Shown here one piece after another: positions 1 to 5,403 of a stretch of DNA of 14,040 bases. Made by a program: the position numbers and the translations under genes. Each line of letters starts with the position of its first letter. The first letter of the stretch is position 1. This stretch comes from QHVT01 sp036387915. GTDB taxonomy: Bacteria; Acidobacteriota; Thermoanaerobaculia; Gp7-AA8. Under the pieces are notes generated by a model. It was not told where the DNA came from. It made no database searches and saw only the letters and a list, made by a program, of their open reading frames with translations. The stretch spans positions 1 through 14,040 of the forward strand of contig DASVSV010000360.1 in NCBI GenBank assembly GCA_036387915.1, written 5' to 3'.

Positions 1-9
1 GTTTGTTGC

Positions 10-38
10 CCCTCTCCCCGCGGTGAGCGGGGAGAGGG
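10..38. repeat. REP-like palindrome, copy 1
   Basis: A perfect 12-bp inverted repeat: CCCTCTCCCCGC at 10-21 and its complement GCGGGGAGAGGG at 27-38, with loop GGTGA. It is followed by GTGCCCGAAGGGCGGGTGAG, which contains a second small stem (GCCC/GGGC). This kind of sequence is a common intergenic repeat in high-GC bacteria. There is no following T-run, so a classical terminator role is not supported. Confidence 0.75.
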
Positions 39-98
39 TGCCCGAAGGGCGGGTGAGGGGTCGTGCAAATTGCGCTAAGTTAAGGCCATTGACCCTAG

Positions 99-127
99 CC
101 CTCTCCCCGCTCTTCGCGGGGAGAGGG
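99..127. repeat. REP-like palindrome, copy 2 (inverted relative to copy 1)
   Basis: The same 12-bp arms as copy 1 recur here, CCCTCTCCCCGC at 99-110 and GCGGGGAGAGGG at 116-127, with a different loop (TCTTC). The flank CCCTAG lies on the left, whereas copy 1 has its GTGCCCGAAGGG tail on the right. The two copies therefore face each other about 60 bp apart, the usual arrangement of paired REP/BIME-type units. Confidence 0.75.
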
Positions 128-226
128 GACAGGTTGTCCCGAGGCGCCTCATCTCTCTTTCGTCGCGCGATCAGTGGCCGTGCTAAGGCTGCCTCCGTCC
201 ACGAGAACGTCTGACGACGCCACGTA

Positions 227-257
227 CTTTGCATTACAAAGCGCTTCGTGCAATAAT
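227..257 (+). promoter_or_regulatory. Putative promoter with operator-like palindrome for the isoprenoid operon
   Basis: CTTTGCATTACAAAG (227-241) is an imperfect palindrome with exact CTTTG/CAAAG arms. Inside it, TTGCAT (229-234) could be a weak -35. After a 17-bp spacer comes AATAAT (252-257), which matches TATAAT at five of six positions and is preceded by TGC, the extended -10 pattern. A repressor bound to the palindrome would cover the -35, so autoregulation by the winged-helix protein encoded just downstream is plausible. That regulatory link is inference. Confidence 0.4.
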
Positions 258-339
258 CATCTTCGTGACGCGCACATCCTCGGCTTCGCACTCGAACTCG
301 ACACCGGCGCCGGCGCTTCGCCTGAAAGCGGGCGAAGCG

Positions 340-630
340 ATGCATGCGCTGGATCGGCTCATTCATGAGCGGTTGCGGCTGGCGATCGTGGCGGCGCTGG
401 CGGTGAATGAGTCGCTCACTTTTACGGATCTGCGGCGGATGCTGGCGACGACGGACGGGAATCTGAGCGTGCATGCGCGCAAGCTCGAGGAAGCGGGCTA
501 CGTCGAGTGCACGAAGTCGTTCGAGGGGCGGCTGCCGCGTACGGATTACCGGCTCACCGGCGCGGGCAGGACGGCGCTGTCGCGGTATCTCGACCACATG
601 AACGCCTTGATTCAGACGATGCGGGGCTGA
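340..630 (+). CDS. Winged-helix transcriptional regulator (HTH_34-type)
   Basis: A 96-residue protein that matches in full length the small single-domain winged-helix regulators of the MarR/ArsR-like HTH_34 group. Residues 1-15 (MHALDRLIHERLRLA) form the first helix. FTDLRRMLATTDGNLSVHARKLEEAGYV, around 25-52, is the helix-turn-helix with its recognition helix. The basic stretch ending in PRTDYRLTGAGR is the wing and the following helix. These proteins bind DNA as dimers, and no metal or ligand site is visible. I chose the ATG at 340 because the 37 codons upstream to a TTG at 229 look unlike the family and overlap the probable promoter. The Shine-Dalgarno is weak. It is the first gene of the operon, 21 bp before uppS, so it probably controls its own transcript. 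Family call is firm; target is inferred. Confidence 0.85.
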   Translation: MHALDRLIHERLRLAIVAALAVNESLTFTDLRRMLATTDGNLSVHARKLEEAGYVECTKSFEGRLPRTDYRLTGAGRTALSRYLDHMNALIQTMRG

Positions 631-636
631 TTTTTT

Positions 637-642
637 TTGGAG
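637..642 (+). promoter_or_regulatory. Ribosome binding site that sets the uppS start
   Basis: TTGGAG lies nine bases before the ATG at 652, directly after a run of eight T. An in-frame TTG at 637 falls inside this site and is therefore unlikely to be the start. Confidence 0.55.
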
Positions 643-651
643 CCATACTTT

Positions 652-1392
652 ATGACACAGAGCACTTTCCACGTGGCCATCATCATGGACGGGAATGGCC
701 GCTGGGCCACGGAGCGCGGCCTCTCCCGGACGGCTGGACATCGTGCCGGGGCCGAGGCGGTGCGCAGGGTGGTGGAGGCCGCGCCCGGCCAGGGCGTGCG
801 GTTGCTCACGCTCTACGCGTTTTCGTCGGACAACTGGAGCCGGCCGCGCGCCGAGGTGGACGCGCTGATGATGCTCCTGCAGCGGTTCCTTTCCGCGGAG
901 ACGGCGCGCTGCGTCGACGAAGGGGTCCGCATCAACGTGATCGGGCGGCGCGATCGTCTCAGTCCGCGGCTGGTGCGGCTGATCGAGGCCACCGAGGCGG
1001 CTACGGGCGGTGGGGAGAAACTGCGGTTGCGGCTGGCGATCGACTACTCGTCGCGCGACGCCATTGCCAGAGCATCGTGCGAGCGATGCTCGGAGAGGAC
1101 GTTCCGCCAGCGCCTGGCGTACGTCACTCATGCGGACAGCGCGGCCGAAGACGTCGACCTGCTCATCCGCACGGGACGGGAAAAGCGGCTGAGCGACTTC
1201 CTGCTGTACGAGGCGGCGTACGCGGAGCTGCACTTCTCCGATCGTTTCTGGCCGGACTTCTGCGGCGACGACCTGGCGCGCGCGGTGGCCGACTATCGGG
1301 GACGGCACCGGCGATTCGGCGCGGTTGCCGCCGATCGCACAGTGACCGAATCGGGGGAGGACCTGTCATGCAAGACGCACGTGGCGTCATGA
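652..1392 (+). CDS. uppS: Undecaprenyl diphosphate synthase (cis-prenyltransferase)
   Basis: A 246-residue enzyme, normal length for bacterial UppS. It condenses farnesyl diphosphate with successive IPP units into the C55 poly-cis-prenyl diphosphate that carries cell-wall precursors. The family signatures are all present: HVAIIMDGNGRWA with catalytic Asp13 and Arg17, GHR at 29-31, LTLYAFSSDNWSRP, and DLLIRTGREKRLSDFLLYEAAYAEL, whose two arginines (the first Arg173) bind IPP diphosphate and whose glutamate is Glu192. The C-terminal WPDF and RRFG are also conserved. It should therefore be active. The gene has its own ribosome binding site and overlaps ispH by 25 bp. It is not in the frr-uppS-cdsA-dxr cluster that often houses this gene, so it could be a second copy with a specialised product; that cannot be settled from this window. 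Confidence 0.93.
   Translation: MTQSTFHVAIIMDGNGRWATERGLSRTAGHRAGAEAVRRVVEAAPGQGVRLLTLYAFSSDNWSRPRAEVDALMMLLQRFLSAETARCVDEGVRINVIGRRDRLSPRLVRLIEATEAATGGGEKLRLRLAIDYSSRDAIARASCERCSERTFRQRLAYVTHADSAAEDVDLLIRTGREKRLSDFLLYEAAYAELHFSDRFWPDFCGDDLARAVADYRGRHRRFGAVAADRTVTESGEDLSCKTHVAS
1353..1360 (+). promoter_or_regulatory. Strong Shine-Dalgarno that sets the ispH start
   Basis: GGGGGAGG ends seven bases before the ATG at 1368, inside the end of uppS. A later in-frame ATG at 1389 would overlap the uppS stop as ATGA but has no comparable site, so 1368 is preferred. Confidence 0.6.
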
Positions 1393-2264
1393 GCGCGCGC
1401 ACGGTCAGGAGAGCGGAGAAATACGGCTTCTGCTCCGGCGTGCGCATCGCCGATCTCAAGGTCCGCCGCTTCGCCGCCGCCAACGGCCGCGGCGCGGTCC
1501 TCGGACAACTCGTCCACAACGAGCGCGTGGTCGAGGAGATGGAAAAGCTCGGCGTACGGACCGTGGACGACATCTCGGCCCTGCAGGAACAGACGGGCGA
1601 GCAGACCATCATCTTCTCCGCGCACGGCGTCCCGCCGTCGTTGCACGAGCGCGCCAGGGCGGCCGGCCTGCAGATCCTCGACACCACGTGCAAGTTCGTC
1701 TACGACCTCCATCACGAGGCCGAAGACGCGCTGGCCGCGGGGTATCACCTCGTCTTCATCGGCGATCCGCAGCACCGTGAGGTGATCGGCTACACACACG
1801 ATCTCGAGCGGGCGGCGTATCACGTCGTGCAGAGAGTCGACGAAGCCGCGGCGGTGGACTGGTCTCAGTACGCGAAGATCAAAGTCTTCTATCAGACCAC
1901 CCTCAATGCAGAAGAATTCGAGGACGTCGTGCAGACCATCGAGCGCGGCGGCGCGCACGTCGAGCGCGCGGACACGATCTGCTACGCCACGAAACAGAAT
2001 CAGGATGCCGCGCGCCGGCTGGCGCACGATCCGGAGGTCGACCTGATCGTCGTCATCGGCGGCACCCGGAGCGCGAACACGAAGCACCTCTGGGAGATCT
2101 GCCGCGAATCGAAGCCGTCGTACCTCGTGCAGGGAGCGGACGATCTCGACCCCGAATGGTTCCGCGACGCGAGAGTGGTCGGCGTGACGGCCGGCGCGTC
2201 GACGCCCGACTCGGTGATCGACGAGGTCGAGGCGCGGATCGCGGAGCTGACGCCGTCGTCATGA
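1368..2264 (+). CDS. ispH: 4-hydroxy-3-methylbut-2-enyl diphosphate reductase
   Basis: A 298-residue protein with the complete IspH (LytB) pattern. The enzyme performs the last step of the MEP pathway, reducing HMB-PP to IPP and DMAPP with a [4Fe-4S] cluster. The three cluster cysteines are visible: Cys22 in YGFCSGV, Cys108 in DTTCKFV and Cys205 in DTICYATKQNQ. Substrate residues include His50 (LVHNERVV), the SAHGVP motif, His136 with Glu138 in QHREVIG, YQTT, the GGTRSANTKHL loop and TAGASTPDSV near the end. The usual HPEVIGT motif reads HREVIGYT, a modest variation. Its product IPP is the substrate of UppS, encoded just before it with overlapping ends, so the two are co-translated. The next gene starts 11 bp after the stop. 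Start choice between 1368 and 1389 is the main uncertainty. Confidence 0.94.
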   Translation: MQDARGVMSARTVRRAEKYGFCSGVRIADLKVRRFAAANGRGAVLGQLVHNERVVEEMEKLGVRTVDDISALQEQTGEQTIIFSAHGVPPSLHERARAAGLQILDTTCKFVYDLHHEAEDALAAGYHLVFIGDPQHREVIGYTHDLERAAYHVVQRVDEAAAVDWSQYAKIKVFYQTTLNAEEFEDVVQTIERGGAHVERADTICYATKQNQDAARRLAHDPEVDLIVVIGGTRSANTKHLWEICRESKPSYLVQGADDLDPEWFRDARVVGVTAGASTPDSVIDEVEARIAELTPSS

Positions 2265-2270
2265 GAGAGG
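2264..2270 (+). promoter_or_regulatory. Ribosome binding site that sets the DUF2236 gene start
   Basis: AGAGAGG lies five bases before the ATG at 2276. An alternative ATG at 2261 overlaps the ispH stop (ATGA), but the family-like sequence begins after 2276 and this site would then lie inside the gene. Confidence 0.5.
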
Positions 2271-2275
2271 CAGCC

Positions 2276-3127
2276 ATGGAACTGAACATTCGCAACATGC
2301 CGGGCGATGCCGACTTCGTCGATCGGGGTTCGGTCGTGCGGAGGATCTGGGGAGACGGAGACATGGTGCTCCTGGTCTTCGCCGGGTCGGCGGCCGAGTT
2401 CGCGCTCAACCGCGCGGTCGACTGGCTCTTCTTCACCGGAAAGTTACCGCGCAATCCGATCGGCCGGCTCTTCTCCACGGCCGGCTACGCGCAGGGGATC
2501 GTCTTCGCCGACGAGGTGACTGCCTCGCGTACGTTCGATCGAATCCGCGCGGCGCACGAAGCGGTCGAACGCCAGCGCGGTCAACGCATCCCCGACTGGG
2601 CGCATCGCGACGTGCTCTACATGCTCGTCGATTACTCCGAGCGAGCGCATGAGATGCTCGCGCGGCCGCTGACTTCTGCGGAGCAGGACGAGCTCTATGA
2701 CGTGTTCTACCGCGTCGGCCTTGGCCTGCTAATCCCCGATCTCCCGCGCACGTACGTGGAGTGGAAAGCGGATCGCGAGCGTCACCTGCGTCTCGACCTG
2801 CTGTACGGCGAGGGCACGGCAGCGCTCTACGCCCAATACCGCAAGCACCTCGGCTCGTGGCGGTACCAGCTCCTGCTGCGGCTCCAATCGATTCTTACTC
2901 CCGATCACGTGCGAGGCCTGCTGCGGCTGAAGCGCGCCGCGTGGCTGCGTCCTTTGGTCCGGTTCTATCCCCTGCTGGTGCGCGCGGGATTGCGCTCGAT
3001 CATCCAGCGGGTGCTCATGCCCGCGAGTTACCTTCCCGCCGTGCGGGCGTTGGATCATCGCGCCGACGTCGAACAGGGCGGCTTCAACACGATGCATAAA
3101 ACCGGTCGAAACATTCTGATCTACTGA
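2276..3127 (+). CDS. DUF2236 (MpaB/Lcp-type) putative oxygenase
   Basis: A 283-residue protein that I recognise as the DUF2236 family. This family includes the fungal MpaB oxygenase and the latex-clearing protein Lcp, a haem enzyme that cleaves poly-cis-isoprene. Recognisable blocks are FALNRAVDWLFFTGKLP with NPIGRLFST (about residues 42-68), an HEAVE histidine at 94, WAHRDVLYMLVDYSERA, and the FYRVGLGLLIPDLP region. No signal peptide is seen, and the C-terminal third is rich in Leu and Arg. It sits directly after ispH and uppS in one operon, so a prenyl or polyprenyl substrate is an attractive guess, although the family as a whole acts on varied lipids and most members are uncharacterised. 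The haem-ligand residues cannot be confirmed by eye. Family assignment is fairly sure; activity and substrate are inferred. Confidence 0.78.
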   Translation: MELNIRNMPGDADFVDRGSVVRRIWGDGDMVLLVFAGSAAEFALNRAVDWLFFTGKLPRNPIGRLFSTAGYAQGIVFADEVTASRTFDRIRAAHEAVERQRGQRIPDWAHRDVLYMLVDYSERAHEMLARPLTSAEQDELYDVFYRVGLGLLIPDLPRTYVEWKADRERHLRLDLLYGEGTAALYAQYRKHLGSWRYQLLLRLQSILTPDHVRGLLRLKRAAWLRPLVRFYPLLVRAGLRSIIQRVLMPASYLPAVRALDHRADVEQGGFNTMHKTGRNILIY

Positions 3128-3134
3128 GTGAACG

Positions 3135-4157
3135 ATGAAGAAAGCGCTGGTCCTCGTCATCGCAATCGCGCTCGTCGTCTGGGTCATCTCCTGGTTCCGG
3201 GCCCCGGAGGCCGTGGCCACATCGACCGCGCGCCCGTGGCCGGGAGGGATGGGGACGCTCGATGACGTCGACGCGCGCTTCCCGCCGCAGCAGGGGAACG
3301 ACGCGTCGGTGAAGCTGATGGCGCTCGCCAACGCCTGGCCGGAGAACGAAGCCGTCGACGAGTTCGTGGCGCGAGAGATCTCGCGGGGCGAGCTCACCAT
3401 CGGCGAGCCGCCGCCCCTCCCCGACCTTGCCGCGGTCCGCGAGCTGCTGCTGCGCGAAACGATCGTCTGGGAGCGCGAAGAGGGAATCGGCGGCGGCGAG
3501 CCGATGAACGCCAGACGCGCGGCGCAGTTGACCGTGGCGCGCGCGCTCGTCGCCAGCGCGCTGACGAAAGCGCGCGCGAACGATGCGGCCGCCTGGGAGG
3601 ACCTGCATGCCGCATGGAAGCTGGCCCGCACGCTCGACGCCCATCCGCAGATGATGCTGCAGACGGCGGCGTTGACGACCGTGCGGATGATCAACGCCGT
3701 CGCCTGGAAAATGCCGCTGCCCGCGCCGGCGTGGTTCGGCGAGCTGCAGGAGCGCGATCACGTGCGGCCGCTGCTCGAGGCCTTTCAGTATTCGGCGGCG
3801 TCGTACGCGGAGTCGGGCACGCAGTTGTTCCCGACGAAGGCGCTCGCCGGCTCGGTCGAAAACGATCGCGCGATCGCGGAGGAGCTGTTCAGGACCACCG
3901 CGTGCGACGTGAACGCGCGCGCGAACGAGCTGGGGACGGACCTGACCTCCGTCTGGCGCCGCGCCTTCCGCTACCGCGCCGAGCGCGAGGCCACCGCGAA
4001 CGCGCTCCGCGTGCGCGAGGGGAAGCCGATCGCAACCGCGTCGCGCTGCAGCGACGGCGCCTGGACGTTCGACGGCACGACGCTACGCTTCAGCCGCGAG
4101 ATCGCCACCGCCGCGCCCGACCGGCCGATGCCGCTGGTGTTGCGGGTGAAGCGGTAG
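3135..4157 (+). CDS. Membrane-anchored hypothetical protein
   Basis: A 340-residue protein whose family I do not recognise. Residues 2-21 (KKALVLVIAIALVVWVISWF) form one hydrophobic segment behind a short basic start, so the protein is probably anchored by its N-terminus with the rest outside the cytoplasm. The remainder is mostly helical and rich in Ala, Arg and Glu, with no catalytic motif that I can identify. The segment DLHAAWKLARTLDAHPQMMLQ is the most distinctive part. The last 40 residues (SDGAWTFDG onwards) look like short beta strands. It starts seven bases after the DUF2236 stop, so it is the last gene of the operon. The Shine-Dalgarno is weak. A role beside the isoprenoid genes at the membrane is possible but rests only on position. 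Confidence 0.75.
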   Translation: MKKALVLVIAIALVVWVISWFRAPEAVATSTARPWPGGMGTLDDVDARFPPQQGNDASVKLMALANAWPENEAVDEFVAREISRGELTIGEPPPLPDLAAVRELLLRETIVWEREEGIGGGEPMNARRAAQLTVARALVASALTKARANDAAAWEDLHAAWKLARTLDAHPQMMLQTAALTTVRMINAVAWKMPLPAPAWFGELQERDHVRPLLEAFQYSAASYAESGTQLFPTKALAGSVENDRAIAEELFRTTACDVNARANELGTDLTSVWRRAFRYRAEREATANALRVREGKPIATASRCSDGAWTFDGTTLRFSREIATAAPDRPMPLVLRVKR

Positions 4158-4244
4158 CGACTTGTCGTCGCGAGCGAGTGACGGCGTGTCGCGCCGCGCC
4201 CGAGGAAAGCGCCTGCCTGTCGCCCTCTACGCGGGGCTGAGGGC

Positions 4245-4310
4245 GCAGTGAGCACGGGGCAGCGCGCAGGAGATCGATCAAGCTCCTGCGCTCCGCGCCT
4301 CGCTCACTGC
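4245..4310. repeat. Nested stem-loop in the gap after the operon
   Basis: The gap 4158-4356 contains no gene that I can support. Within it, GCGCAGGAG (4264-4272) pairs exactly with CTCCTGCGC (4283-4291). Outside that, GCAGTGAGC (4245-4253) pairs with GCTCACTGC (4302-4310). The two stems nest into one structure of about 66 bases. It lacks a T-run, so it is not a classical terminator. It could stabilise the 3' end of the operon mRNA or be the scar of a mobile repeat. Confidence 0.5.
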
Positions 4311-4356
4311 CGCCGTTCGCATGCTCATCGATTTGCGATCTTCGTAATCTCCCTGC

Positions 4357-4449
4357 GTGTTGTCGGAGCAGTCATTCGAGGTGGTCGGGCCGATCCGAAC
4401 GATCCAGATCGGCAAACGCTGGATGAAAATCAAGCGATACCTGAGTTGA
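4357..4449 (+). pseudogene. Remnant of a small gene, apparently internally deleted
   Basis: A 30-codon frame begins at a GTG at 4357 and ends at the TGA at 4447. It contains FEVVGPIRTIQIGKRWMKIK followed by RYLS. From memory, a small uncharacterised bacterial family starts with a GPI...IAIGK segment and ends in a KIKRYL-type tail, with about 60-70 residues between. Here the two ends seem joined, which suggests an internal deletion. An in-frame stop (TAA at 4345) precedes it. The broken gene at 4454 starts five bases after its stop codon, as in a coupled pair. The family match is recalled, not searched, so this is tentative. Confidence 0.35.
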
Positions 4450-4453
4450 CAGC

Positions 4454-4683
4454 ATGAATGACTCAAAGCATTTCGTGATTGCATTCACAACGGCGAATAC
4501 GCCGGCACCTTAGAGCTCCGCAAGGTGTACGAAATACTCGAGGATTCAGCCGCTGCGAAACGCCAGTACGTGCGCGTGATCGACGAATCCGGAGAAGATT
4601 ACTTGTACCCTCAGGCGTGGTTCGTGCCGGTCTCAGTTCCGGCAAGCGTCGAAGATCTCCTGCACGAGCTGGCTGTCAAGTGG
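4454..4683 (+). pseudogene. Frameshifted small gene (VIDESGEDYLYP family)
   Basis: The downstream frame encodes CIHNGEYAGTLELRKVYEIL, then RVIDESGEDYLYP and WFVPVSVPASVEDLL. I recognise this as a small, widespread, uncharacterised bacterial protein of about 70-75 residues. That frame is closed upstream by a TGA at 4459-4461 and has no ATG. The only plausible start, ATG at 4454, lies in another frame and gives MNDSKHFVI before leaving the family pattern, then stops at 4510. Adding one T after ATT at 4478-4480 would restore MNDSKHFVI-CIHNGEY. The simplest reading is a one-base deletion, either a real inactivating mutation or an assembly error. The frame also lacks a stop at the expected C-terminus and runs on through 4703 into antisense of the next gene. 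The end given is where plausible similarity fades. Function unknown. Confidence 0.6.
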
Positions 4684-4793
4684 TCGCTGCCCCCACGCCA
4701 CGTTAAAGCTGACCCGGTCGTCCGGCCGGGCGTGCAAACTTCCTCCACCGGCACTGCCATGCTGCACCCGCCTGGCAGGTCGCGCCCGAATAG

Positions 4794-4816
4794 AAAAGCG
4801 GCGGCTGGGCCGCCGC
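4794..4816 (-). terminator. Intrinsic terminator of the lipoprotein gene
   Basis: Read on the minus strand, GCGGCGGC-CCA-GCCGCCGC forms a perfect 8-bp stem with a three-base loop and is followed at once by TTTTCTA. It lies 24 bp beyond the stop of the minus-strand lipoprotein gene, in the right orientation. Confidence 0.8.
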
Positions 4817-4839
4817 ACTCCATAAGCAGTTCGCGACCG

Positions 4840-5292
4840 TCAGGGCTCGGGTTGATCGAGGGGCGTGAGGTTGACGTAGACCTGGTTGGGCTGCTGTTCG
4901 AAGAGGGCGCCGGTGACGGCGTCGACGCCGAAGCCGGTGCCGGCGACGAGGCCGCCGAGGAGGAAGTAGCCCCAGCCGGCGGTGGGGTCGATGGTTTCGG
5001 CGGCCAGCTCGAGGTTGCCGTAGAACTCCGGCGCGATGGCGCGAGCCAGGATGACCTTCGCCTCCTCGTAATACGGCGCGACGATGGTCAGCGTGCAGCG
5101 CTCGGCGCGGCGGCTCACCCAGACCGTGGCCGGCGTCGTCGTTTCCTTCGTGCTCCCCGGCCCGCACAGCTCCGTGCGCACGATCGCCTCGGGTGGGTCG
5201 CTCTCGACGCGAATCCGCTGCATCGGCCCGTGCACGACGGTGGCGCAGGCGACATTGCCGAGGAGGAGGATGGCGAGGAGAGCGCGTTTCAT
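4840..5292 (-). CDS. Small lipoprotein with PEGA-like N-terminal part
   Basis: A 150-residue protein starting MKRALLAILLLGNVACATVV: a short basic and hydrophobic signal followed by a lipobox-like NVAC, with Cys16 the likely lipidated residue. Asn at -3 is unusual for a lipobox. Residues about 26-65 (IRVESDPPEAIV...TTPATVWVSRR) resemble a PEGA-type beta domain, which is often found in envelope proteins. GWGYFLLGGLVAGTGFGVDA is glycine-rich and hydrophobic and precedes VTGALF and QVYVNLTP. This layout is shared by many small envelope lipoproteins of unknown function. The start at 5292 is chosen because the 41 upstream codons are not signal-like and cross the promoter. There is no Shine-Dalgarno; TATCAT lies nine bases upstream. 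It is monocistronic, with its own terminator, and divergent from the VPS10 gene. Confidence 0.8.
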   Translation of the reverse strand: MKRALLAILLLGNVACATVVHGPMQRIRVESDPPEAIVRTELCGPGSTKETTTPATVWVSRRAERCTLTIVAPYYEEAKVILARAIAPEFYGNLELAAETIDPTAGWGYFLLGGLVAGTGFGVDAVTGALFEQQPNQVYVNLTPLDQPEP

Positions 5293-5301
5293 GGCGGGGA
5301 A

Positions 5302-5307
5302 ATGATA
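5302..5307 (-). promoter_or_regulatory. -10-like TATCAT, lipoprotein gene (possibly leaderless)
   Basis: On the minus strand TATCAT ends nine bases before the ATG. Transcription would begin about two bases before the start codon. No Shine-Dalgarno and no clear -35 are visible. Confidence 0.45.
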
Positions 5308-5388
5308 CGCGACTGCAATCTCGGCGTGGCCGCGGGGACGGCGGCGCTCCGTTGCGGTTTCCTGACCCGATCGGCTGGCCGTACGGTT

Positions 5389-5394
5389 TAGGAT
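5389..5394 (+). promoter_or_regulatory. -10-like TAGGAT, VPS10-like gene (possibly leaderless)
   Basis: TAGGAT ends nine bases before the ATG at 5404, and no Shine-Dalgarno intervenes (the spacer is GGCCGGCCT). A good -35 at standard spacing is not apparent. Confidence 0.4.
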
Positions 5395-5403
5395 GGCCGG
5401 CCT

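Larger units (their letters stand above)
1..339. other. Intergenic region with paired palindromes and a promoter
   Basis: I see no credible gene here. The short open frames have no recognisable protein features and run through palindromes. The first 130 bases hold two copies of a GC-rich stem-loop. Bases 128-226 show nothing I can identify. Bases 227-257 carry the likely promoter and operator of the operon that follows. The stretch from about 265 to 339 would be the leader of the first gene. Confidence 0.6.

Noticed and set aside
631..638. Run of eight T after the regulator gene as a terminator
   Set aside because: No stable hairpin precedes it, and the uppS ribosome binding site overlaps its end, so read-through into the operon is expected.
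4684..5391. Continuation of the VIDESGEDYLYP frame as a 288-residue protein
   Set aside because: Beyond about 4683 it reads through a minus-strand terminator and antisense of the lipoprotein gene, giving Gly/Ala/Asp-rich sequence with no family character.
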